Below, piece after piece: positions 1-4,773 of a stretch of 7,011 nucleotides of DNA. The stretch lies in assembly GCA_903917505.1 (NCBI GenBank), contig CAIXAY010000123.1:1-7011 (forward strand), read 5' to 3'. The DNA is from an uncultured beta proteobacterium (lineage in GTDB: Bacteria; Pseudomonadota; Gammaproteobacteria; Burkholderiales; Rhodocyclaceae). The translations under genes were made by a program, and so were the position numbers. The notes beneath the pieces were generated by a model. The model was not told the DNA's origin, searched no databases, and worked only from the letters and a program-made list of their open reading frames with translations. Each line of letters starts with the position of its first letter. The first letter of the stretch is position 1.

Positions 1-30
1 CGACTGAAACTGGATTCGATTCATCGCCAC
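1..30 (-). CDS. Partial IS1595-type transposase, N-terminus only
   Basis: Only the first ten codons are inside the window; the gene continues past position 1. Read on the minus strand from a GTG at 30-28 they give (V/M)AMNRIQFQS. This matches what I recall as the usual opening of IS1595-family (ISXO2-like, DDE-type) transposases, which start M(A)MNRIQFQ(P/S)G before a zinc-ribbon-like segment. A good ribosome binding site, GGGAGGA, ends about 8 bases before the GTG. That favours the GTG over the in-frame ATG at 24-22. The assignment rests on a very short match and on memory of the family, so the family name is tentative. If right, one end of an insertion sequence lies between here and the 3' end of the tRNA gene at 199. 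Confidence 0.5.
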   Translation of the reverse strand, partial: MAMNRIQFQS

Positions 31-124
31 AATTCCGTCCTCCCACATGTTGAGGAGTACAGGCTACGACCCGGCAGGCTCGCCACATGCGCCTGGCTGA
101 CCATTGTTGCTAATCAGGAATCGT

Positions 125-148
125 TATGGGTAGAAGTATGGGTAGGAT
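125..148. repeat. Two tandem 12-bp units beside the tRNA 3' end
   Basis: The units TATGGGTAGAAG (125-136) and TATGGGTAGGAT (137-148) are adjacent and agree at 10 of 12 positions. They lie in the 168-bp gene-free stretch between the putative transposase start and the tRNA gene. They could be part of the end of the insertion sequence or transposase-binding repeats, but nothing in the sequence proves that. Apart from an A6 run at 154-159, I see nothing else notable in 31-198. Confidence 0.4.
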
Positions 149-198
149 TCAACAAAAAATCATCAAATCCAGTAACAGAGCGGGTTTGCGCGGTATTC

Positions 199-508
199 TG
201 GCGGAAGGTCAGGGATTCGAACCCTGGAGGAGCGTAAACTCCTGCCGGTTTTCCTTACCACTATGGCTTTCGCCACCAGACGCGCGTCTGTTTGATGGTC
301 TGGACTTTGCCTTCGCCCTAGCTTCATCAGCCTTAGGCGGGAGCCGTCAAGTCTCTACACGTTCCTGGCCGGGGCCAGGCTTCGCTCGGCGTTACCGCGG
401 CATTCCTGCCTGGGGCTTCTCCGAATTTGACTCCTTACATCCAATGCGTTTCCGCAATGGCGCTCGATTTAACAAGACCGGTGCAATCGACCACTCTGCC
501 AACCTTCC
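199..508 (-). tRNA. tRNA-Ser(UGA) interrupted by a group I intron
   Basis: This is a serine tRNA reading UCA and probably other UCN codons, encoded on the minus strand in two exons: 508-474 (35 nt) and 253-199 (55 nt). The joined product is 90 nt with encoded CCA (201-199). The acceptor stem is GGAAGGT (508-502) with ACCTTCC (209-203), followed by discriminator G at 202. The D arm contains GAGTGGTCGAT between GCA and TGC. The anticodon stem CCGGT (481-477) pairs with ACCGG (249-245), and the loop C-U-U-G-A-A-A gives anticodon UGA. The class II variable arm has stem AGGAG/CTCCT with loop TTTACG. The T arm is CAGGG-TTCGAAT-CCCTG. The exons fit a normal tRNA only when the 220-nt insert is removed between U34 and G35, so the gene depends on splicing. 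The E. coli serT sequence, as I recall it, has the same anticodon arm. Confidence is high for identity and for the split structure. Confidence 0.95.
254..473 (-). ncRNA. Group I self-splicing intron (IC3-like), 220 nt
   Basis: This catalytic RNA is predicted to excise itself from the tRNA-Ser transcript by two guanosine-dependent transesterifications. Elements seen, in order on the minus strand: the exon tag CUU (476-474) pairs with guide GAG (465-463), giving the diagnostic U-G pair at the 5' splice site. P2 is 460-453/448-441 with a GAAA loop and one U-U mismatch. P3 is GGAGTC (434-429) with GGCTCC (345-340). P4 is TTCGG (425-421) with CCGAG (389-385). P5a is GGCA/TGCC with GGAA loop (410-399). 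P6a is CCTGGC/GCCAGG (379-364). P7 is 355-349 with 307-302, with a bulged A. P8 is about 339-314, and P9 is TGGC/GCCA with GAAA loop (275-264). The terminal omega-G is 254. Blocks such as GTGTAGAGACTTGACGGC and CTAAGGC match the 205-nt Azoarcus tRNA-Ile intron as I recall it. There is no homing endonuclease ORF. Subgroup IC3 is inferred from that resemblance. Confidence 0.92.
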
Positions 509-519
509 GTTGGATGCGA

Positions 520-525
520 ATTATA
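520..525 (-). promoter_or_regulatory. -10 element of the tRNA-Ser promoter
   Basis: A perfect TATAAT on the minus strand sits 11 bases before the tRNA 5' end at 508. Transcription would begin about 4-5 bases before the mature end. I could not find a convincing -35 hexamer at 16-18 bp spacing; the best candidate shares only a few bases with the consensus. The short leader and position support the hexamer as the real promoter core. Confidence 0.7.
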
Positions 526-626
526 GCCAACCTTCAACGCGATCACTAAGCAATATCTGAAAGAGGAAGCGCATGCCGATGTTTTCTGATTCTCGTCCAG
601 ACCCGAATGAAAGAAATGCAGGCGTA

Positions 627-632
627 TATAAT
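627..632 (+). promoter_or_regulatory. Candidate -10 element for eda-kdgK
   Basis: A perfect TATAAT lies 29 bases before the eda ATG. That leaves a leader of roughly 20-25 bases containing the GGAGAG ribosome binding site (649-654). No good -35 is visible at the normal spacing, which could mean an activator is needed. The interval 509-661 holds only this promoter and the divergent tRNA promoter, and I saw no clear operator palindrome in it. Confidence 0.5.
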
Positions 633-661
633 CGGGAGAAATTCAATCGGAGAGCGAAGCA

Positions 662-1333
662 ATGAATGCAAGAGAACAAATGATGATGCCGCAGGGCGTC
701 GTAGACCGCGTTGCGAAAAGCGGCATCATCGCGGTTCTGGTCATCGACGCTGTGCAGGACGCGGTTCCGCTCGCCCAGACGCTGCTCGATAACGGCATCG
801 GCGCGATGGAACTGACGCTGCGCACCGATGCGGCGATTGAATCGCTGCGCGCAATTCGCGCCGCGGTTCCTGGCATGTTTGCCGGAGTCGGGACCATCCT
901 GACGCCGGCGCAGGTCAAGCTGGCGCAGGACAATGGCGCGGCTTTCGGCGTCGCCCCCGGCTACAACCGCGAAGTCGTTGCGGCCGCCGCCGAGGCGGGG
1001 CTGCCTTTCGCGCCCGGCATCGCCACGCCATCGGAAATCGAAGGTGCGCTCAGCCAGGGCTGCCGGATCCTCAAGTACTTCCATGCCGAAGGCATGGGTG
1101 GTGTCGAATATCTGAAGGGCATCAACGCGCCTTACAAGCATCTCGGACTCAAGTACATTCCCTTGGGCGGGGTCAGCCTGGCCAATCTGCGCCAGTACCT
1201 GGCGATGAAGGAGATCATCGCCATCGGCGGCTCGTGGATCGCGCCGCAGGATCTGATCAAGGCCAAGGACTGGGCGGCGATCGCCAGGAACGCGCGCGAC
1301 GCTTCGGCCATTTTCCATGAAATGCGGGGCTGA
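662..1333 (+). CDS. eda: KDPG aldolase (2-keto-3-deoxy-6-phosphogluconate aldolase)
   Basis: This cytoplasmic class I aldolase of 223 aa cleaves KDPG to pyruvate and glyceraldehyde-3-phosphate, the last step of the Entner-Doudoroff and uronate routes; many relatives also act on 4-hydroxy-2-oxoglutarate. The single-domain TIM barrel is complete. E50 in the AMELTLRT strand, R54, and T78 in GVGTILTPAQ match the E. coli active-site positions. The Schiff-base lysine is K138 in ILKYFHAEGMGG, and the phosphate-binding end has IPLGGV (166-171) and GGSW (189-192). Two positions differ from the classical enzyme: FPAE is FHAE (H141) and PTGG is PLGG (L168). I associate this pattern with the Bacteroidetes/Firmicutes branch. 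GGAGAG ends 7 bases before the ATG and supports this start. kdgK follows after 4 bp, so the pair is an operon and the substrate is probably the kinase product. Whether hydroxyoxoglutarate is also used cannot be told from sequence. Confidence 0.93.
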   Translation: MNAREQMMMPQGVVDRVAKSGIIAVLVIDAVQDAVPLAQTLLDNGIGAMELTLRTDAAIESLRAIRAAVPGMFAGVGTILTPAQVKLAQDNGAAFGVAPGYNREVVAAAAEAGLPFAPGIATPSEIEGALSQGCRILKYFHAEGMGGVEYLKGINAPYKHLGLKYIPLGGVSLANLRQYLAMKEIIAIGGSWIAPQDLIKAKDWAAIARNARDASAIFHEMRG

Positions 1334-1337
1334 AAAA

Positions 1338-2432
1338 ATGAACGCGATCGTCACCTGCTTCGGCGAAATCATGGGCCGCATCCAGCCGGAAGGCTACAAC
1401 CGCATCCGGCAGGCTTTCCCGGGCAAGGCGGACATCACTTTCGCCGGCGCCGAGGCGAGCGTCGCGGTGTCCTTGCAGATGCTCGGCCGGCCGTCGCGCT
1501 ACGTGACGGCGCTGCCGAGCGGGCCGCTGGGCGATGCGACCCTCGATGCCGTCCGGCGTTTCGGCGTCGATACCGGTTTCGTCGTGCGCGGGCCGGGGCG
1601 CTTGGGCCTGTACTTCGTCGAGAAGGGCGTCAATCAAAGAGCCAGCACGGTCATCTACGATCGCGCCGGCGCCTTGATCTGCGAGACGGCGGGCGACGCC
1701 TATGACTGGGCGGCTATCTTCGCGGACAGCGCCTGGTTCCACGTCACCGGGATCACGCCGGCGGTGTCGCGCAAGGCCGCCGATGCGGTCGTTCTCGCGG
1801 TGAAGCAGGCGAAGGAAAAGGGGCTGACCGTCTCCTGCGACCTCAATTTCCGCAAGAAGCTGTGGAACTGGGAAGCGGGAACGGCGCCGGAGAAACTCGC
1901 CGGGCGGGTGATGAGCGAAGTGCTTCCCTACGTCGATGTGGTGATCGGCAACGAAGAAGATGCCCAGGATGTCTTCGGCATCAAGGCCGAAGGATCGCGC
2001 GTCGAGGCCGGCGAACTGGCGATCGACAAGTATCCCGAAGTGGCGGCGAAACTGGCGCAGCGCTTTCCCAATGTCAAGAAGGTGGCTTGCACGCTGCGCG
2101 AGAGCATCTCGGCCAGCCACAACAACTGGGGCGCGATGCTCTACGACGTCAAGACGGGCAGCGCGAAATTCGCGCCGCTCGAAGCGGGGGTTTATTCGCC
2201 CTACGAAATCAGGAACATCGTCGATCGCATCGGTGGCGGCGATTCCTTCGCTGCCGGGCTGATCTATGGCTTGACCGACGCCAAGCTGAGCCTGGACGAT
2301 GCCCAGGTCGTGGCCTTTGCCACCGCGGCATCGTGTCTGTGCCACTCGATCGAGAACGATTTCAACTACGTCACGAAAGAGGAAATTCTCGGGCTGATGA
2401 AAGGCGACGCCTCCGGGCGGGTCAAGCGCTGA
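1338..2432 (+). CDS. kdgK: 2-keto-3-deoxygluconate kinase (PfkB/ribokinase family)
   Basis: This cytoplasmic sugar kinase of 364 aa phosphorylates 2-keto-3-deoxygluconate to KDPG, which the adjacent aldolase then cleaves. PfkB features are clear: CFGEIMGRI at the N-terminus (7-15), AGAEASVAVSL (36-46) for substrate binding, CDLNFRKKLW (167-176), GNEEDA (204-209), and the C-terminal signature DRIGGGDSFAAG (296-307), with D302 as catalytic base and the preceding glycines as anion hole. The ATG at 1338 is chosen because the protein then begins at the conserved strand. An upstream in-frame ATG at 1317 lies inside eda and adds only 7 unrelated residues. The ribosome site is weak (GGGG at 1326-1329), and translation is probably coupled to eda, whose stop is 4 bp away. 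The protein is longer than classical KdgK (about 310 aa). Its end, GDASGRVKR, and its middle resemble the Bacteroidetes-type kinase I remember. No dehydratase or transporter gene lies in the window, so the sugar acid feeding the module is unknown. Confidence 0.9.
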   Translation: MNAIVTCFGEIMGRIQPEGYNRIRQAFPGKADITFAGAEASVAVSLQMLGRPSRYVTALPSGPLGDATLDAVRRFGVDTGFVVRGPGRLGLYFVEKGVNQRASTVIYDRAGALICETAGDAYDWAAIFADSAWFHVTGITPAVSRKAADAVVLAVKQAKEKGLTVSCDLNFRKKLWNWEAGTAPEKLAGRVMSEVLPYVDVVIGNEEDAQDVFGIKAEGSRVEAGELAIDKYPEVAAKLAQRFPNVKKVACTLRESISASHNNWGAMLYDVKTGSAKFAPLEAGVYSPYEIRNIVDRIGGGDSFAAGLIYGLTDAKLSLDDAQVVAFATAASCLCHSIENDFNYVTKEEILGLMKGDASGRVKR

Positions 2433-2559
2433 ACCCCGGTCCGGTGGTGCCAGGGCGCAGGGTTTGACGTTACAAACTGTTACCGCCTGGGCTGCAACTT
2501 GTGTCAAGCTATGGAGGTCAGTAGTTTGCAGCAGGCTAATTCTTTGGGAGGACAATTCC

Positions 2560-3252
2560 ATGCAACCGCAATTTGAAATTTCCGGTCAGGTCACTCAGGA
2601 CCTCGCCCAGCAACAGAATAAGGTTTTGCGCAACACTTACATGCTGCTCGCCTTGTCGATGATTCCGACGGTCCTCGGTGCGATGTTGGGCGTGCAGGTC
2701 GGCTTCACCTTGTTCGCCGGCAGCCCGATGCTCTCGTTCCTGGTTTTTCTCGGCATCGCGTTCGGCTTCATGTGGGGCATCGAGCGCACCAAGGACAGCG
2801 CCATGGGCGTCGTCCTGCTGCTCGGCTTCACTTTCTTCATGGGCTTGATGCTCGCCGGCATCCTGCGCGTCGCGCTGGGCTTTTCCAACGGCGGCTCGCT
2901 GATCGCCACGGCGGCCGGCGGCACCGGTGCGATCTTCTTCACCTTGGCGGGTGTGGCGACGGTGACGAAGAAGGATTTCGGCTTCATCGGCAAGTTCCTC
3001 TTCATCGGACTGGTGATCGTGATCCTGGCTTCGCTGGCCAACATCTTCTTCCAGATCCCGGCGCTGTCGCTGACCGTCTCTGCGGTCGCGATAATGATCT
3101 TTTCCGGCTACATCCTCTTCGACATCAGCCAGATCGTGCATGGCGGCGAGACGAATTACATTTCGGCGACGCTGAAAGTGTACCTCGATGTCTACAACAT
3201 CTTCGTCAATCTGCTCAACATCCTGATGATCCTCGGCGGACGTCGCGACTGA
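2560..3252 (+). CDS. Bax inhibitor-1/YccA family membrane protein
   Basis: This is an inner-membrane protein of 230 aa in the BI-1 (TMBIM) family, whose bacterial members include YccA, YbhL and YetJ. Characterised members are calcium-leak channels or modulators of membrane proteolysis by FtsH; which of these applies here is unknown. A short polar N-terminus (1-26) is followed by about seven hydrophobic segments near 27-48, 55-75, 82-104, 113-134, 143-164, 168-188 and a final one at 204-226. Conserved acidic residues in FDISQIVHGGE (D188) and KVYLDVYNIF (D210) match the paired aspartates proposed as pH sensor in YetJ. The start is set by GGGAGGA (2546-2552), 7 bases before the ATG; a longer in-frame reading from 2464 lacks such a site and has no family similarity. 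It lies 127 bp after kdgK and ends in a strong terminator, so it is probably its own unit. I found no convincing promoter in 2433-2559, only an isolated TTGACG at 2464. Confidence 0.9.
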   Translation: MQPQFEISGQVTQDLAQQQNKVLRNTYMLLALSMIPTVLGAMLGVQVGFTLFAGSPMLSFLVFLGIAFGFMWGIERTKDSAMGVVLLLGFTFFMGLMLAGILRVALGFSNGGSLIATAAGGTGAIFFTLAGVATVTKKDFGFIGKFLFIGLVIVILASLANIFFQIPALSLTVSAVAIMIFSGYILFDISQIVHGGETNYISATLKVYLDVYNIFVNLLNILMILGGRRD

Positions 3253-3270
3253 GTTCTTTCGAAGACGTGG

Positions 3271-3297
3271 AAAGGGCGGCCTTGGCCGCCCTTTTTA
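3271..3297 (+). terminator. Rho-independent terminator after the BI-1 gene
   Basis: AAAGGGCGGC and GCCGCCCTTT form a perfect 10-bp stem around the loop CTTG, followed by T5 then ATTT. It begins 19 bases after the BI-1 stop codon and is a textbook intrinsic terminator on the plus strand. The stem also lies just beyond the 3' end of the convergent minus-strand gene (stop at 3312). In that direction the T tract is only three bases, so two-way activity is possible but weaker. Confidence 0.93.
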
Positions 3298-3311
3298 TTT
3301 GCTGCCCGAAT

Positions 3312-4184
3312 CTAGGGAAAGAGCGGGCCCTGCGTCAATCTCAGGCCGGGCCGGCCGGGCGCCTGCGCAAAGTGCACCGAGTGGCGCGGCAGTTCCAGGC
3401 GGTTGAGCGACGCTGCGATGTCGCGCAAGGCAACGAGCTCGCAGTCGTTCGTCTTCCATCCGGCAAGCAGGCGCTCGATCGCGCCGGGGAACTTCATTCC
3501 TTCGAGTTCGGCGCGCAGCGTGAAGACATGGTCGCCGGCGATCGCGGCGGACAGCTGCAGGATGCGATCGGCGGCCTGCTCGGGGGTGAAGCCCGGTTCG
3601 AGCGCGAGGATTTCGTCGAGCGTCGGCAGGGTTGTCGGCAGCTGCGGGCAGGCGACAATTTCCCCGTCGATGACCGGCATGAAGGGATGGTTGCCGCGGC
3701 TGTCGCTGGCGTAATCGAAACCGAGTCGCTGCGTCAGGCGCAGGGCGTGACGATTCATGCGCCAGCCGGCGGCGGCGTGTGCGCCCGGCGCTTCGGCGAA
3801 AATTTCGCTAAAGCGCGCGCAGGCGCGCTGCATCTGGTCCTCGATCCAGGGATTGGCGGCGCCCGGCACTTTCTGTTCCCAACTGACGCGATTCCAGGCA
3901 TGGATGCCGACTTCGAAGCCTGCGTAGCTGGCCTGGCGCAAGGTCTCGGCGCAGCGCGCCCCGATGTTCGGGGCGGGCAGCAGGCGGCCGTACAGGCGCG
4001 TGCTCAGGCCATAGTGCTGGCCGAGCGACGACAGCCGCGCTTCGCGTCCGCCATGATCGGGACCGAGCGAAAAGAAGAAAGTACCGCCGGCGTCGCAGCG
4101 TTCGAGGAGGGCGATCAGCGCCGGAACCCCGGCGAGGGTCCCGCGATAAGTGTCGGCGTCAATCTTGAGGGCAATGCGTTTCAT
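3312..4184 (-). CDS. arnD: ArnD-like polysaccharide deacetylase/deformylase
   Basis: This 290-aa protein has the NodB-type carbohydrate esterase 4 fold and most resembles ArnD. ArnD removes the formyl group from undecaprenyl-phosphate 4-deoxy-4-formamido-L-arabinose during lipid A modification. Family landmarks in order are ALKIDADTYRGT (5-16, metal/base aspartates D9 and D11), GGTFFFSLGPD (33-43), VGIHAW (92-97, H95), AAAGWR (137-142), YASDSRGNHPF (158-168), PQLPTTLPTLDE (180-191), and VFTLRAELEG (220-229). Length is near the E. coli protein (about 296 aa). The segment after H95 reads HAWNR, where I recall HAWDH in E. coli, so one putative metal histidine and the neighbouring aspartate are replaced (N98, R99). 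No arnA/B/C/T genes are visible here, so the substrate is uncertain and another polyprenyl- or sugar-linked amide is possible. There is no signal peptide, consistent with a cytoplasmic-face enzyme. The ATG at 4184 matches the family start, but the ribosome site is poor. The Mth938-domain gene is 69 bp upstream. Confidence 0.75.
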   Translation of the reverse strand: MKRIALKIDADTYRGTLAGVPALIALLERCDAGGTFFFSLGPDHGGREARLSSLGQHYGLSTRLYGRLLPAPNIGARCAETLRQASYAGFEVGIHAWNRVSWEQKVPGAANPWIEDQMQRACARFSEIFAEAPGAHAAAGWRMNRHALRLTQRLGFDYASDSRGNHPFMPVIDGEIVACPQLPTTLPTLDEILALEPGFTPEQAADRILQLSAAIAGDHVFTLRAELEGMKFPGAIERLLAGWKTNDCELVALRDIAASLNRLELPRHSVHFAQAPGRPGLRLTQGPLFP

Positions 4185-4232
4185 TGATGCGGCAGTCCAG
4201 ACTGAATGCAGAAGCGGAAGAAATTGATGGGA

Positions 4233-4247
4233 CGGGGGATACCCCCG
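4233..4247. other. Short perfect hairpin between two minus-strand genes
   Basis: CGGGGG-ATA-CCCCCG forms a 6-bp all-GC stem just after the stop codon of the Mth938-domain gene and before the ArnD-like gene. No T tract follows on either strand, so it is not a normal intrinsic terminator. It could stabilise the upstream message or reduce read-through. It falls in a 69-bp gap that otherwise holds only a weak leader. Confidence 0.45.
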
Positions 4248-4253
4248 CGGCGA

Positions 4254-4625
4254 TCAGGCGAACAGCAGGGCGGCGGCAGCTTTGCGGCCCTCGCTGACGA
4301 GTACGTTGTAGGTGCGGCAAGCCGCCGCAAGATCCATGGCTTCGAGCCCCTTGCGCGCGGCCATCAGCGGCCGCAACAGCTCGGGGCGCGGGAAGCGCAG
4401 GTGCTCGCCGGTGCCGAGCAGGATGATCTCGGCGTCGAGCGTCGCCAGAAATTCGAAATCGGCAATCGCCAGCGTCGCGAAAGTCGCCTGCGTCCACCCC
4501 GGGATGATGCGATCGGGGAGCACGACGAGGTTGCCGGTATGGCGAACCGCATTGACACTGGCATAACCCTCGCCATAGGCGGTAAAGGTGTTCTGACCTT
4601 CGAATTGGGTGGCCTGCAGCTTCAT
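4254..4625 (-). CDS. Mth938-like domain protein (DUF498 family)
   Basis: This small soluble protein of 123 aa belongs to the Mth938/DUF498 family, which is related to mitochondrial complex I assembly factor NDUFAF3. The bacterial role is not established. Family landmarks are the opening MKLQATQFEGQNTFTAYGEG, NLVVLPDRIIPGW (32-44), FLATLDAEIILLGTGE (59-74) with its glycine turn, and ACRTYNVLVSEGRKAAAALL near the C-terminus (102-121). The start at 4625 is preferred because the family normally opens MKL. An in-frame ATG at 4640 adds MHRNF and would leave a leader of only about 10 bases after the predicted transcription start. Neither start has a clear Shine-Dalgarno site. It is likely transcribed ahead of the ArnD-like gene and diverges from alaA, an arrangement I recall as common in betaproteobacteria. 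Confidence 0.88.
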   Translation of the reverse strand: MKLQATQFEGQNTFTAYGEGYASVNAVRHTGNLVVLPDRIIPGWTQATFATLAIADFEFLATLDAEIILLGTGEHLRFPRPELLRPLMAARKGLEAMDLAAACRTYNVLVSEGRKAAAALLFA

Positions 4626-4656
4626 AAAATTGCGATGCATCGAGCGATAAAGTAGG

Positions 4657-4662
4657 ATTATA
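4657..4662 (-). promoter_or_regulatory. Candidate -10 element for the Mth938-domain gene
   Basis: A perfect TATAAT on the minus strand lies 31 bases before the chosen ATG at 4625. No strong -35 is visible. The opposite strand reads TATAAC at 4659-4664, a five-of-six match, so the same bases could serve a divergent promoter for alaA. The latter would give a leader of about 100 bases (roughly 4671-4773) containing the GC-rich inverted repeat GCGCGC-ATGTGCG-GCGCGC. Confidence 0.5.
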
Positions 4663-4773
4663 ACTTTTTGCCGGTCGCAATTCGCAGGCGCGCATGTGCG
4701 GCGCGCGATGTTGTGCCCGGGATGTGTTCAAAAAGGACGGTTTGCCCAGCGGCAGCCGCAACGGTTGAAGATC

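Noticed and set aside
154..200. Possible intrinsic terminator after the tRNA on the minus strand
   Set aside because: A T6 run exists at 159-154, but the only candidate hairpin (200-176) is poorly paired and ends about 17 bases before it, so I do not call a terminator.
254..473. Homing endonuclease inside the intron
   Set aside because: The 220-nt intron is filled by the ribozyme core and has no reading frame of useful length.
199..508. Archaeal-type bulge-helix-bulge intron or two unrelated tRNA fragments
   Set aside because: The exon halves pair perfectly into one tRNA, and the insert has P3-P4-P7 group I core sequences, a U before and a G at the end of the intron, which fit group I splicing and not protein-enzyme splicing.
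126..560. Open reading frame of 144 codons on the plus strand
   Set aside because: It runs antisense through the whole split tRNA and intron, has no recognisable domain and no ribosome binding site, and is explained by the RNA gene.
521..1381. Long minus-strand reading frame opposite eda
   Set aside because: It is a shadow frame of a GC-rich coding region; the translation is arginine- and aspartate-rich with no family features, and eda on the other strand is unambiguous.
1257..2561. 434-codon minus-strand frame opposite kdgK
   Set aside because: Antisense shadow of a clear PfkB kinase; low-complexity composition typical of the reverse of GC-rich codons.
2772..4187. 471-codon plus-strand frame across the BI-1 and ArnD-like genes
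   Set aside because: It crosses a strong terminator and two real genes in the wrong frame or strand, with no domain of its own.
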